Of a DNA stretch of 64,000 nt, positions 35,068 through 45,626 are shown piece after piece. Location of the stretch: NCBI RefSeq assembly GCF_002967075.1, contig NZ_PUGE01000001.1, positions 558,001-622,000 of the forward strand, in the 5' to 3' direction. Made by a program: the position numbers and the translations under genes. The stretch's first letter is position 1, and every line of letters begins with the position of its first letter. The notes below the pieces were generated by a model, which searched no databases, was not told where the DNA came from, and saw only the letters and a list, made by a program, of their open reading frames with translations. Origin of the DNA: Corynebacterium sp. J010B-136 (GTDB lineage: Bacteria > Actinomycetota > Actinomycetes > Mycobacteriales > Mycobacteriaceae).

Positions 35068-36477
35068 ATGAGTAAGACCTACGTGGGATCCCGGCTGCGA
35101 CAACTGCGCCGCGAAAGAGACTTGAGCCAAGCTTCGCTGGCAGCAACCTTGGGGCTGTCAGCAAGTTATGTCAACCAAATCGAACATGATGTTCGCCCGT
35201 TAACCGTTCCGGTTTTGTTGCGGATTACTGAAGTCTTTGGCGTGGACGCCACATTTTTCTCGCGTGACGATGACTCCCGGTTGCTCGCCGAAATCCAGGA
35301 CGTCGTTCAGGACAAAGAGCTCTGCCCCACCCCGGTCGAGTTCCAAGAACTAAGTGAATTGGTTTACAACCATCCCTCGGTCGCCCGCATCATGGTGGAT
35401 ATTCATCGGCGCTACCGCAATGCACGGGACAAGCTTTCTTTAGCTACCGATACACGCCGCACTCGGGATGGTTCTCAGGCTTTATCGATGCCACACGATG
35501 AAGTCCGCGATTTCTTTTATGCCCGCCAGAATTATCTTGATGGTTTGGATAATGCTGCCGAAGCGCTTTCCCTCGATCTGGGCGTATCTAAGTTTAGAAT
35601 CCGCGATACGGAACAAGCACTTGTTGCCCGACTGAAGGATAAACACAACGTCGAGGTCATTACCACCTCTCCGCTTGATGGCACACAGCATAGTTTCGAT
35701 GCCGATACTGGAGTTCTCGCATTAGCTAGCCGGCTTACTGAAGGACAGCGCGCTTTCCGCATGGCCTCGGAATTGTCCTTTATGGAAGTTGGCGACATGC
35801 TCAATGAGCTCACCGATTCCGAGCCTTTTACTTCCCAAGCGTCCTTGAACTTGGCGCGTCGTGGCATCGCAAGCTACTTTGCTGCGGCGACTTTGATGCC
35901 CTATGACACTTTCCATACTGAAGCTGAACAATGTGGATACGATATCGAGTACCTATGCCAGGTATTCGGCGTCGGATACGAAACCGTGGCTTCGCGGTTG
36001 TCAACCTTGCAACGCCCTAACCAGCGCGGTATCCCGTTTACCTTCGTTCGCGTGGATCGTGCTGGAAATATGTCGAAGCGCCAGTCCGCAACCGGAGTCC
36101 ATTTTTCCAATTCAGGTGGAACCTGCCCACTGTGGAATGTGTATGAAACCTTTGCGCAACCCGGTGTTATCTCGCGCCAGCTTGCGCAAATGCCTGATGG
36201 TCGCAATTACTTATGGGTTGCGCGAGCAATCCGGCATCCGCAGGGGCAATTCAAAGACACCAGCAAAATGTTCTCGGTAGGGCTGGGCTGCGAAGCGCGC
36301 CATGCCGATCGAACCATTTATGCCGAAGGACTCGACCTTAGTGATATGTCTGTTGCCACTCCGATCGGTATTGGCTGCCGCATGTGCCCACGAGAGAATT
36401 GTGCACAACGTGCTTTTCCAGCAATCAATGAACCACTTGAGATTGATGCTCACCGCAGTTCGGTAGCGCCCTATTAG
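35068..36477 (+). CDS. ramB: Transcriptional regulator of acetate metabolism RamB
   Basis: This 469-aa XRE-type regulator controls acetate and glyoxylate genes and also TCA genes in C. glutamicum. An N-terminal helix-turn-helix (about residues 6-60) begins [20 protein letters not shown] middle domain of the ImmA/IrrE-like short-chain acyl regulator type is followed by a Cys-rich C-terminal part ([37 protein letters not shown]). I choose the ATG at 35068 ([10 protein letters not shown]) rather than the TTG ten codons upstream, because it begins at the conserved HTH and has a -10 box 7 bases before it. It is divergent from sdhCAB. Confidence 0.93.
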   Translation: MSKTYVGSRLRQLRRERDLSQASLAATLGLSASYVNQIEHDVRPLTVPVLLRITEVFGVDATFFSRDDDSRLLAEIQDVVQDKELCPTPVEFQELSELVYNHPSVARIMVDIHRRYRNARDKLSLATDTRRTRDGSQALSMPHDEVRDFFYARQNYLDGLDNAAEALSLDLGVSKFRIRDTEQALVARLKDKHNVEVITTSPLDGTQHSFDADTGVLALASRLTEGQRAFRMASELSFMEVGDMLNELTDSEPFTSQASLNLARRGIASYFAAATLMPYDTFHTEAEQCGYDIEYLCQVFGVGYETVASRLSTLQRPNQRGIPFTFVRVDRAGNMSKRQSATGVHFSNSGGTCPLWNVYETFAQPGVISRQLAQMPDGRNYLWVARAIRHPQGQFKDTSKMFSVGLGCEARHADRTIYAEGLDLSDMSVATPIGIGCRMCPRENCAQRAFPAINEPLEIDAHRSSVAPY

Positions 36478-36491
36478 AAGATGCACCCAAA

Positions 36492-36528
36492 AAGGCGGGG
36501 CACCTACAGTTTGTAGGTGCCCCGCCTT
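36492..36528. terminator. Bidirectional terminator between ramB and lpd
   Basis: A perfect 17-base stem (half AAGGCGGGGCACCTACA) with a 3-base loop lies between the two convergent stops, with A/T-rich flanks on each side. It can end both transcripts. Confidence 0.9.
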
Positions 36529-36579
36529 GAAGGTTTTAGCCCTCTTTTTAGTTGTCCTCTGCTAAAAGCCGAAGGCCGT

Positions 36580-37992
36580 TTAGAGGTTAATCATGTGGCC
36601 AGCGATGCCGTGGGCAGCTTCCTTCATTGCCTCAGACAAGGTTGGGTGGGTGTGGACGTTGCGTCCAATTTCCTCAGCCGTTAGGTCGAAGCGCTGCGCC
36701 ATGGTCAGCTCTGGCAAAAGCTCAGAAACGTTGGCGCCAACCATGTGTCCACCGAGCAGTTCACCGAACTCAGCGTCCGCAACTAGCTTTACGAAGCCAG
36801 CGGTTTCAGCCAGGCCTGCTGCCTTACCGTTTGCAGAGAATGGGAAAGTCGCAACCTTGATCTCGCGATCAGCGAACTTTTCCTTAGCCTGCTCTTCGGT
36901 GTAACCGAAGGATGCAACCTGTGGGTTACAGAAGGTTGCGCGTGGCATCATCATGTAGTCACCCAGTTCCTGGGTTTCTGCACCAGCGATGGTTTCTGCG
37001 GCAACAATGCCCTGCGCCTCAGCAACGTGTGCGAGCTGCAGCTTAGCGGTGACGTCACCGATAGCGTAGATGCCGTCAACGTTGGTGCGCATGCGGTCAT
37101 CAATGTCGATAGCGCCACGCTCGGTCAACTTTACGCCGGTGTTTTCCAGGCCGTAGCCCTCGGTGCGAGGAGCAAAGCCGATGGAAACCATGCAGCGGTC
37201 CACGGTCAAGGTGTCCTTCTTGGAACCATCCTTGGACTCAATTTCAACGGTGACGTCGTCGCCATTGTCCTTGATAGAAGTGGTCTTGTAACCGGTCAGG
37301 AGCTTAACGCCAAGCTTCTTGTACTGCTTAGCAATCTCCTTGGAGACGTCCTTGTCCTCATTTGGAAGAACGCGGTCCATGAACTCAACGATGGTGACGT
37401 CCACGCCGTAGTTTGCAAGAACATAAGCAAACTCCATACCGATGGCGCCTGCACCGACGATAACCATGGAATCTGGCTTTTCCTCTTCGAGGATCTGCTC
37501 TTCGAAGGAAACAATGTTGCCGCCGATTTCTACACCTGGCAGGGAGCGAACAACAGAGCCGGTAGCAATGATGGCGTTATCAAAGGTAATGGTCTTACCC
37601 TTGTCATTACCTTCGGTAATCTCAAGGGTCTTAGCGTCCTTGAATGAGCCAAGGCCGTCGATTTCGGTAATCTTGTTCTTCTTCATCAGGTAGTGGACAC
37701 CCTTGACGATACCCGCAGAAACCTTACGGGAACGCTGGTGTGCGACTCCGAAGTCGAAGCTCACGTCACCGGAGATACCAAAGGTCTTAGCCTCATGGTT
37801 GAAGGTGTGCGCTACTTCAGCATTCTTAAGCAGTGCCTTGGATGGGATACAACCCACGTTCAAGCACACACCGCCCCAGTACTGCTTTTCTACAACTGCA
37901 ACCTTCTTGCCCAGCTGTGCTGCACGGATGGCGGATACGTAGCCACCAGGGCCCGCACCGATTACTACTACGTCATAATGTTCATTAGTCAC
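36580..37992 (-). CDS. lpd: Dihydrolipoamide dehydrogenase
   Basis: This 470-aa flavoprotein is the E3 subunit that reoxidises lipoyl groups of pyruvate/2-oxoglutarate dehydrogenase. It has the FAD site [19 protein letters not shown], the redox disulfide [13 protein letters not shown], the NAD site [16 protein letters not shown], the second FAD motif YAIGDVT, and the C-terminal His-Glu pair [16 protein letters not shown]. It is full length. It stands alone, as in C. glutamicum, with the 36-codon ORF's terminator just upstream. Confidence 0.96.
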   Translation of the reverse strand: MTNEHYDVVVIGAGPGGYVSAIRAAQLGKKVAVVEKQYWGGVCLNVGCIPSKALLKNAEVAHTFNHEAKTFGISGDVSFDFGVAHQRSRKVSAGIVKGVHYLMKKNKITEIDGLGSFKDAKTLEITEGNDKGKTITFDNAIIATGSVVRSLPGVEIGGNIVSFEEQILEEEKPDSMVIVGAGAIGMEFAYVLANYGVDVTIVEFMDRVLPNEDKDVSKEIAKQYKKLGVKLLTGYKTTSIKDNGDDVTVEIESKDGSKKDTLTVDRCMVSIGFAPRTEGYGLENTGVKLTERGAIDIDDRMRTNVDGIYAIGDVTAKLQLAHVAEAQGIVAAETIAGAETQELGDYMMMPRATFCNPQVASFGYTEEQAKEKFADREIKVATFPFSANGKAAGLAETAGFVKLVADAEFGELLGGHMVGANVSELLPELTMAQRFDLTAEEIGRNVHTHPTLSEAMKEAAHGIAGHMINL

Positions 37993-38102
37993 GCCTACTA
38001 GGGTACTTAAATCGTTATTGAAATGTCTGCATCGGGATGACTTATTCGCTTTCTGTAAGCCATTTCTAGGCCACTACGCGCAAGCACTGGGGATAAAACA
38101 AC

Positions 38103-38135
38103 AAAACCACCCAGCCAGGCTGGGTGGTTTCTAAA
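38103..38135 (-). terminator. Terminator of the small ORF upstream of lpd
   Basis: AACCACCCAG pairs with CTGGGTGGTT around CCAGG, with outer A-T pairs. On the minus strand the stem is followed by a T-rich run (TTTTGTTGTTTTG). It lies between the small ORF and lpd, so the small transcript ends before lpd. Confidence 0.8.
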
Positions 38136-38201
38136 AATCTATAACCCCAAAATGAGGTAAACAGTCATAAACGACTGTTCCGCAAATGGTTCTGAAATGG
38201 A

Positions 38202-38312
38202 TTAAATCAGGCCGAGCGTTAGCAGCAGATTCGAGGATGCAGCAGAACCCATGTGCAGGAATGGGCCAATAGCAGTGTTGAAGGCAACGATCATGGTGTC
38301 AAGGAAGTTCAT
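38202..38312 (-). CDS. Small hydrophobic peptide (36 aa)
   Basis: This short frame is too small for usual gene callers. It starts with ATG at 38312 and stops with TAA. It reads MNFLDTMIVAFN, then TAIGPFLHMGSAASSNLL, and ends LTLGLI. It has no charge except one Asp, contains one long hydrophobic/amphipathic stretch, and looks able to enter a membrane. GAAAGAAC lies a few bases before the ATG as a weak Shine-Dalgarno. A possible promoter (TTGAAA, 17 bases, CATAAG) lies about 70 bases further upstream, and its own terminator sits 67 bases downstream. Size and character recall the tiny corynebacterial PorA/PorH-type mycomembrane peptides, but no specific match is claimed. It could also be part of a small RNA. 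Confidence 0.55.
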   Translation of the reverse strand: MNFLDTMIVAFNTAIGPFLHMGSAASSNLLLTLGLI

Positions 38313-38947
38313 CTGGTTGTTCTTTCGTGTTGGGTGGGCATACCTGCGGCGACCTATCACAGGCGAATGTGATCGACATTAGCATCCAGCTTATGCCCAG
38401 TTTCACACCGCATTTCAAGGTTTCGCGTTGACAATAGGTACTAACGATTGAGATGGAAGGGTTGTTACCCCGACTTTAGGCAAGCTCTCACTGCCAGCGC
38501 CCCAAGCCCAAGCCAGATGTCTTTTAGCCTTCTGGAATCAGCCTGCGCACCGCAAAGAGCTTGAGAAGATTATGACATATTTGTCACACTGGTACCAGCA
38601 GTCACACCGTATTGCTGTTAAGCTGTGCGTGTTCCATGATTGCTAGCCGCTATACAGGTTTCTGTAACAGGCCTTTTAAATTTCCATATTCGCGGACAAC
38701 ATAATCTCGTTGACTGGGTTGACTGGGAATTTTCTAAGCATTGCTAACGAATCCTGATCACGCGGCGATAATTAAGCAGCGGAATAGTATCTCGCACCTA
38801 GTAATTTTTCAGGTATCTGATAGAAAAGAAGCGACGTCTTATTTTCTTAAGGATCTCTGCTTCGTTTGCGCGTTGTGAAGAACTAGCAGAGAATTAACCG
38901 GAAAGCTTCCATTCCCTTAACTCATACAGAACGGAATTATTAAAACC
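38313..38947. other. Intergenic region between the small ORF and the mycolyltransferase gene
   Basis: These 635 bases hold the promoters of the two divergent genes. An imperfect cAMP-receptor-like site TGACATATTTGTCACA (38573-38588, 9 of 12 GlxR positions) contains the inverted repeat TGACA-tatt-TGTCA. On the left side, AATGT-GATCG-ACATT lies near 38365. No coding sequence is convincing. Confidence 0.5.
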
Positions 38948-40024
38948 ATGAAACGCATGAAATCGCTGGCTGCGGCGCTCACCGTCGCTGGGGCCATGCT
39001 GGCCGCACCTGCGGCAACAGCAGCAGATTTGACCCCTGCTGATGTAGCTGGAGACACCGCCCTGTCTGAGGTTCGGGATTTGGAAGTTACCGCTGATGTT
39101 GAAGATCAGAAGTGGTACCAAAAGTACAGCGATGATGAGCGTGTACTCAAGCTTGAAGCAACCTCCCCAGCAATGGACGGTCGCGTGGTTCCACTTGCAG
39201 TCATTCCTGCACAAAACCCTGATCGCCCAACCATCTACCTACTCAACGGTGCAGGGAGCGCAGAGCAGGATACTGACTGGTTAAACCAGTCAGAGGTGGT
39301 TGACTTCTACGCTGACAAGGACGTCAACGTTGTTATTCCCCAGGCTGGCGCGTTTTCTTACTTCACTGACTGGAACACTAGCCCTAATAAGAGCTACCTG
39401 ACGGGCCCACAGAAGTGGGAGACCTTCTTGACCAAGGAACTTCCTGGCCCATTGGAAGACCGTCTGCAGGCTAATAACAAGCGTGCAGTTGCTGGCATGT
39501 CCATGTCAGCTACTTCTTCCCTGTTGTTCGCTCAGCACAACCCTGGCTTCTACGATGCAGTTGGCTCCTACGCCGGCTGTGCTGATACCTCCAGCTTCGT
39601 GGGATACGAATCTCTGCGCTTGACCGTCAACCGTGGCGGTGGCGAGCCAGAGCAGATGTGGGGCACGCGTGGTTCTCGCACCAACCGTTACAACGACGCG
39701 TTGATGAACGCGGAGAAACTGCGCGGTACTGCGTTGTACATCTCTTCGGGCAATGGCCTTGCAGGCAAGACCGATATGCCTTCTTACTACGTCAAGCAGG
39801 GTGTAGACCCAACTGCAGCTTCCGTTGGCGCAGCTACCTTGCAGATTGAAGGCGGCGTTATCGAAGCTGTCGTAAACCACTGCACCCACAACCTGGAAGC
39901 TAAGCTCAAGAGCAAGAACATTCCAGCTACCTACAACTTCCGCGACACTGGCACCCACTCCTGGCCAGGCTGGCGCGAAGACTTGGAAAAGTCCTGGCCA
40001 ACCTTCGCTAAGGCTCTCTCCTAA
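38948..40024 (+). CDS. Secreted corynomycolyltransferase-type esterase (antigen 85 family)
   Basis: This 358-aa alpha/beta-hydrolase is predicted to transfer corynomycolate between trehalose molecules or to arabinogalactan in the outer envelope. It has a signal peptide (MKRMKSLAAALTVAGAMLAA, cleavage near residue 25). The nucleophile Ser lies in AVAGMSMSATSS. The catalytic His lies in the family signature DTGTHSWPGWREDL near the end. An Asp/Glu is expected between them. The length fits a single-domain mycolyltransferase without the C-terminal repeats of PS1/Cmt1. A long leader region precedes it; the only SD-like sequence is ACGGA. Confidence 0.9.
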   Translation: MKRMKSLAAALTVAGAMLAAPAATAADLTPADVAGDTALSEVRDLEVTADVEDQKWYQKYSDDERVLKLEATSPAMDGRVVPLAVIPAQNPDRPTIYLLNGAGSAEQDTDWLNQSEVVDFYADKDVNVVIPQAGAFSYFTDWNTSPNKSYLTGPQKWETFLTKELPGPLEDRLQANNKRAVAGMSMSATSSLLFAQHNPGFYDAVGSYAGCADTSSFVGYESLRLTVNRGGGEPEQMWGTRGSRTNRYNDALMNAEKLRGTALYISSGNGLAGKTDMPSYYVKQGVDPTAASVGAATLQIEGGVIEAVVNHCTHNLEAKLKSKNIPATYNFRDTGTHSWPGWREDLEKSWPTFAKALS

Positions 40025-40063
40025 GTCCAGTTGAGCCAGATTAGGTAGAAACCTAAAGGGCGG

Positions 40064-40069
40064 TAGAAT
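40064..40069 (+). promoter_or_regulatory. -10 box upstream of the M1 peptidase
   Basis: TAGAAT ends 9 bases before the ATG at 40079 and no Shine-Dalgarno is present, so the mRNA is probably leaderless or nearly so. The inverted repeat TTAGGT-agaa-ACCTAA (40041-40056) lies just upstream and may be a weak terminator or an operator. Confidence 0.45.
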
Positions 40070-40078
40070 TGCAGCATC

Positions 40079-41431
40079 ATGAAATCGCTGCTTTCTACCG
40101 CCCTTCGGCGTTTGTCCGGGGAATTTACAGACCCCTACACCGGTGTTGATTTCAACGTCGGCTTTTCCATCGACCATTATGATCTGGAATTGGTCTACCG
40201 TGTCGAGCCGAATTTGCTCTCCGGTGTTGCCCATCTGCACATTAGCGTGACAGAAGACCTGGACAACCTCACCCTAGATTTGGGCGGAGCGATGGCCACA
40301 CGCCGTATCTCGGCTAATAAGCACATTAAAATTACGCGCTTTCGCCAATCTGGCGGCAAGATCCGCATCACTTTTGATGAGGTCATTGAAGCAGGAACAG
40401 AGTTTGTCCTCACCGTGCGCTACGGCGGTAACCCACGGCCAATCCGTACGACGTGGGGTGAAATTGGCTGGGAAGAAACCGAGTCTGGTGCACTTGTTGC
40501 ATCACAGCCTAATGGCGCACCTAGCTGGTTCCCGTGCGATGACACCCCCAGTGAAAAAGCTACCTATGACATCCGTGTGACCGCCGATGATCCTTTCACT
40601 GTGATCTCCAACGGCACCTTGATGTCAAAGAAGCGTCGCAATAGCGCCACCGAATGGCACTATAAGGTCAAAAGCCCCATGGCGACGTACCTTGCGACCA
40701 TGCAGATTGGCGAATTTACCCAGTTCAAGCTCGGTCGCAATACCACCGCCTGGGCGCCAGGACATTTGCGCGCACGAGTACTGGAAGAGTTCAAGCAACA
40801 GCAAGAGATGCTTGATTTCTATGAGTCTTTATTTGGGGAATATCCTTTCCCGGATTATCAGGTAGTGATTACCGAGGACGAGCTAGAGATCCCGCTGGAA
40901 GCACAAGGTTTATCCATCTTTGGCTCCAACCACATCGCGGGCAATCACCGCTTTGAGCGTCTTATCGCTCATGAATTAGCGCACCAATGGTTTGGTAATT
41001 CTGTCGGTATTTCCGAATGGAAAGATATCTGGCTCAATGAAGGTTTCGCCTGCTACTGCGAATGGCTGTGGGTAGAGCAGAAAGGAACGGATTCCGCGCA
41101 TGAGGTAGCACGCAGTCACTATCTGGTGTTGAGCCGTAAGGCCCAAAATCTTCACCTAGCGGACCCTGGTGCGCACGACATGTTTGATGACCGCGTGTAC
41201 AAACGCGGGGCTATCACCATTCATGCGCTGCGCCGTTTATTAGGTGATGAGGCTTTCTTTGATGCTGTCCGCAACTATTTGCACGCAGGCCGCAACAGCA
41301 CCGTGATGCCCAAAGATTTCTTTGGTCACATCGATGATGCAGCGCTTAAGGCCGGGGTTAGTTTGGACGAGGTCGCCGAGCTTCTCGATGTTTGGCTCAA
41401 CCACAAGCAGCTACCGAAGTTTCCTGCCTAA
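40079..41431 (+). CDS. M1-family metallopeptidase (aminopeptidase N-like)
   Basis: This 450-aa zinc peptidase has the HEXXH motif in AHELAHQWFGN (about residue 300) and the third ligand Glu in IWLNEGFACYCEW. The N-terminal beta domain begins YRVEPNLLSGVAHLHIS. The usual GAMEN sequence is replaced by LEAQGLSIFG, as in a subgroup of actinobacterial M1 enzymes. It is short for the family and lacks the long C-terminal helical domain. No signal peptide is clear. It begins 54 bases after the mycolyltransferase with its own -10. Confidence 0.85.
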   Translation: MKSLLSTALRRLSGEFTDPYTGVDFNVGFSIDHYDLELVYRVEPNLLSGVAHLHISVTEDLDNLTLDLGGAMATRRISANKHIKITRFRQSGGKIRITFDEVIEAGTEFVLTVRYGGNPRPIRTTWGEIGWEETESGALVASQPNGAPSWFPCDDTPSEKATYDIRVTADDPFTVISNGTLMSKKRRNSATEWHYKVKSPMATYLATMQIGEFTQFKLGRNTTAWAPGHLRARVLEEFKQQQEMLDFYESLFGEYPFPDYQVVITEDELEIPLEAQGLSIFGSNHIAGNHRFERLIAHELAHQWFGNSVGISEWKDIWLNEGFACYCEWLWVEQKGTDSAHEVARSHYLVLSRKAQNLHLADPGAHDMFDDRVYKRGAITIHALRRLLGDEAFFDAVRNYLHAGRNSTVMPKDFFGHIDDAALKAGVSLDEVAELLDVWLNHKQLPKFPA

Positions 41432-42532
<1,101 letters not shown>

Positions 42533-42577
42533 TCTGTCCAGAAGTTTTTAACCAGAGAGAAAGAAAGGCTATTTTTC

Positions 42578-43984
42578 GTGCACATTGAATCCACTGCGAT
42601 TGCTGGTTTGAAGATCATCCACCTCGATGTCCATGGGGATAATCGAGGCTGGTTCAAAGAAAATTGGCAGCGGTTGACCATGGGCGAGGCTGGTTTGCCG
42701 GATTTTTCCCCTGTGCAGCACAACCTTTCTTTCAACGCCGAGGCAGGCGTTACCCGCGGTCTGCACGCTGAGCCGTGGGATAAGTTGGTTTCCGTTGCAC
42801 ACGGCAAGGTCTTTGGCGCGTGGTGCGATTTGCGCGAAGGATCAGATACTTATGGCACGGTGGTGGAGCAAGAAATTGGCCCTGACAAGGCAGTCTTTGT
42901 CCCCCGCGGGGTGGCTAATGGTTTCCAGGCCTTAGAAGACAACACGGCTTATTCTTACCTAGTCTCCGATCACTGGTCCCCTGACGCTGACTACACGGCA
43001 GTAAACCTCGACATGATTTCTTGGCCGCTGACCCCAACGGAGATTTCTGACAAGGACCGCAACCACCCGCAGCTTGTCGATGTCACCCCGATGCCACCGC
43101 GAAAGATCCTCGTCACCGGTGCGAATGGCCAGCTTGGCCGTGCTCTGCGCGAAGTTTATAAGAATGCTGCGCACGTGGAATTTGCTACCCGGCAAGAATT
43201 CGATATCACAGCCCCCCATATCGCCACCGCGCGTCCGTGGCGCCAGTACGACGCGATTATCAATTGCGCGGCCTATAACGATGTCAATGGCGCCGAAACA
43301 GATCGCCAAAGCGCCTGGGAAGCCAATGCCACTGCCCCAGCACGGCTCGCAAAAATCGCTGCGGAGAATAATCTCACCCTCGTGCATGTCTCTTCGGACT
43401 ACATCTTCGATGGCACCCAGAAAGTCCACGAGGAAGAGGAAACTCCTTCGCCCCTATCAGCCTATGGGGCATCGAAAGCTGCTGGCGATACTGCTGCACA
43501 AACGGCGCCCCGGCATTATGTCATCCGCACCTCGTGGGTCTTTGGCGATGGCAATAATTTCATGTCCACGATGGCATCGTTAGCTAAGCGCAATATTGAA
43601 CCGGTAGTCATCAACGACCAAAAGGGCAGGCCAACCTACGCTGAAGATCTGGCCAAAGGCATTAAACACCTGCTGGAAACCCAAGCTGAATACGGCGTTT
43701 ATAACCTCTCCTCTGCAGGTGATGCCGTGGGACGCGATGAAATCGCCATGGCTGTGTTCATTGGTGTTGGCCACGACCCCGCTGAAGTACACTCCGCAAC
43801 GACTGCGCAATACAACACGCACCGTGCCCAGCAAGCTGCAAAAAAGGGTCAGCCTGCGCCCGAAGCGGAAGCACTTCGCCCGGCAGAATCCACCTTTGAT
43901 TTATCAAAGATTGAAGCCACTGGCTTTAAGCCGTCCAATTGGCGGGCTTCTTTGGCCTTGTACCTCGCGCTTTTGGAAAGCTAG
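42578..43984 (+). CDS. rmlCD: Fused dTDP-4-dehydrorhamnose 3,5-epimerase / reductase
   Basis: This 468-aa protein joins two steps of dTDP-rhamnose synthesis. The N-terminal cupin epimerase (about residues 1-170) has WFKENWQRL, VTRGLHAEPWDKLV and the catalytic-type His in RGLH. The C-terminal short-chain reductase (about 172-468) begins ILVTGANGQLGRAL and has the Tyr-x3-Lys motif in SAYGASKAAGD. The fusion is known in corynebacteria. The start is GTG at 42578, with GAAAGAAAGG upstream; it is 45 bases after rmlB. Confidence 0.93.
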   Translation: MHIESTAIAGLKIIHLDVHGDNRGWFKENWQRLTMGEAGLPDFSPVQHNLSFNAEAGVTRGLHAEPWDKLVSVAHGKVFGAWCDLREGSDTYGTVVEQEIGPDKAVFVPRGVANGFQALEDNTAYSYLVSDHWSPDADYTAVNLDMISWPLTPTEISDKDRNHPQLVDVTPMPPRKILVTGANGQLGRALREVYKNAAHVEFATRQEFDITAPHIATARPWRQYDAIINCAAYNDVNGAETDRQSAWEANATAPARLAKIAAENNLTLVHVSSDYIFDGTQKVHEEEETPSPLSAYGASKAAGDTAAQTAPRHYVIRTSWVFGDGNNFMSTMASLAKRNIEPVVINDQKGRPTYAEDLAKGIKHLLETQAEYGVYNLSSAGDAVGRDEIAMAVFIGVGHDPAEVHSATTAQYNTHRAQQAAKKGQPAPEAEALRPAESTFDLSKIEATGFKPSNWRASLALYLALLES

Positions 43985-44002
43985 GCGCTAGGGTTTATAG
44001 CT

Positions 44003-44869
44003 ATGAAAGGTATCATCCTCGCTGGCGGCTCCGGTACGCGCTTGTACCCCATTACCAAGGGCATCTCGAAGCAATTAATGCCCATCTATGACAAGCCGAT
44101 GGTGTACTACCCGCTTTCCACGCTGATTCAGGCGGGGATTCGGGAAATCCTCATCATCACCACGCCGGAGGATTCAGCGGCGTTTGAGCGCTTGCTTGGC
44201 GATGGCTCCCAGCTCGGCCTCATGCTCAGCTACGCGGTCCAGCCGCGCCCTGAGGGCTTAGCGCAGGCCTTTATCATCGCAGAGGATTTCATCGGCGAGG
44301 ACGACGTCGCCTTAGTCTTAGGTGACAATATCTTTGACGGCCATGGCTTTTCCACTGCGCTCTCCCAGTGCCGCAATCCTGAAGGCGGCATCATCTTTGC
44401 ATTCGAGGTCTCTGATCCCCAGCGCTACGGCGTTGTGGAGTTTGACGACGCCGGGCACGCATTATCGATTGAAGAAAAACCCACTCAACCTAAGTCCAAC
44501 CATGCTGTCGTGGGCTTATATTTCTACGATAATTCCGTCGTCGATATCGCCAAGACGATCAAGCCCTCTGCCCGCGGGGAATTAGAAATCACCGCTATCA
44601 ATGACGCTTACTTGCAGCAAGGACAGCTGCACGTGAAAAAGCTGCTGCGCGGCGATGTGTGGCTCGATACCGGCACCGTGGATTCCATGTCTGAGGCATC
44701 TTCTTATGTAGAAGTGCTCCAAAAGCGCACCGGCGCTGTCATTGGCTCCCCCGAAGTAGCTGCCTACCGCGAAGGATTCATCGACGCCGCAGCACTAGAA
44801 AAGCTAGCTGAACCATTAGAAAAATCGGGCTACGGCGCATATTTACGCACCGCAGCCCGAGAGGGTTAA
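44003..44869 (+). CDS. rmlA: Glucose-1-phosphate thymidylyltransferase
   Basis: RmlA makes dTDP-glucose from glucose-1-phosphate and dTTP. At 288 aa it has the pyrophosphorylase signature [20 protein letters not shown] at the N-terminus, [11 protein letters not shown] and EEKP later, and WLDTGT near the C-terminus. It follows rmlCD by 18 bases. Although it is the first enzyme of the pathway, it is last in the operon. A weak inverted repeat lies after it. Confidence 0.95.
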   Translation: MKGIILAGGSGTRLYPITKGISKQLMPIYDKPMVYYPLSTLIQAGIREILIITTPEDSAAFERLLGDGSQLGLMLSYAVQPRPEGLAQAFIIAEDFIGEDDVALVLGDNIFDGHGFSTALSQCRNPEGGIIFAFEVSDPQRYGVVEFDDAGHALSIEEKPTQPKSNHAVVGLYFYDNSVVDIAKTIKPSARGELEITAINDAYLQQGQLHVKKLLRGDVWLDTGTVDSMSEASSYVEVLQKRTGAVIGSPEVAAYREGFIDAAALEKLAEPLEKSGYGAYLRTAAREG

Positions 44870-44899
44870 ACCCTAAATGTTGGTAACCCGGTTAGGGTT
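44869..44899. terminator. Weak terminator between rmlA and the MBL hydrolase
   Basis: AACCCTAA (44869-44876) and TTAGGGTT (44892-44899) form an 8-base stem with a 15-base loop between two convergent genes. There is no strong T run, so it is a weak terminator at best. Confidence 0.4.
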
Positions 44900-44929
44900 A
44901 CGCTTCGTTCCGGTTAACCAGTCAAGAAA

Positions 44930-45550
44930 CTAGTAGCCGCGCGCTACGTATTCATCGATACGCGCTGCTTCCGCACCAACTGTCGTCTCATCGCCGTGGC
45001 CTGGGTAGACCTTAGTATTGCCCGGCAGGTTGAAGACTACATTGCGCAATGACTCGATGATGACATCGAAGTCGGAGTACTTACGGCCAGTGGCACCTGG
45101 GCCACCGTTGAACAAGGTATCTCCTGATAGCAGCACATTATCCTGCGGCAGGTGGAGTACCACGCAACCTGGTGAATGCCCTGGGGTGTGGAAGACCGTA
45201 ATCTTCTCACCGTCAAGTTCAAACTGCTGGTTATCAGTCAATGGGACATAAGGTGCATCCCCATTGCTTTCCTTCCACAGCTGATCATCGTCTGGGTGCA
45301 GGTGCACCTCAACGCCGTAGTGCTCGCCCAACTCAGGTGCGAGCTCACAGTGGTCATTGTGCGCGTGGGTCAAAATAATGCCACGCACTGGGCGGTCTCC
45401 TACCTCATCAATGACTTGCTCAGCATTATGAGATGGGTCAATGATGTAAACACCACCCTTGCCACCAAGAATGTAGACATTATTGTCCACATCCCATTCG
45501 CCGCCGTCGAGACGGAATTTTCCGGAGGTAACAAACTTTTCAATCTTCAT
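44930..45550 (-). CDS. MBL-fold hydrolase of the mycothiol/formaldehyde operon
   Basis: This 206-aa metallo-beta-lactamase-fold hydrolase has the metal motif THAHNDHCE (HxHxDH), then HTPGHSPGCVV, SGDTLF and PGHGDETT. The pattern is that of glyoxalase II. It lies in the same direction as the mycothiol-dependent dehydrogenase and a short-chain dehydrogenase. A similar MBL protein is paired with mscR in mycobacteria. It probably hydrolyses a mycothiol thioester such as S-formylmycothiol; this is inferred from context. Confidence 0.8.
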   Translation of the reverse strand: MKIEKFVTSGKFRLDGGEWDVDNNVYILGGKGGVYIIDPSHNAEQVIDEVGDRPVRGIILTHAHNDHCELAPELGEHYGVEVHLHPDDDQLWKESNGDAPYVPLTDNQQFELDGEKITVFHTPGHSPGCVVLHLPQDNVLLSGDTLFNGGPGATGRKYSDFDVIIESLRNVVFNLPGNTKVYPGHGDETTVGAEAARIDEYVARGY

Positions 45551-45626
45551 GAATCTGCCTTTCGCTGGAGGTTGAAGAGGATTCTCAATGCCTAGGAACG
45601 AAAATTTCTCAACAGTTATCTACTAT

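Noticed and set aside
44882..44900. Possible DtxR box (GGTTAGGGTTA) after rmlA
   Set aside because: It matches only about 10 of 19 positions and lies between convergent stops; it is better explained as part of a weak terminator stem.
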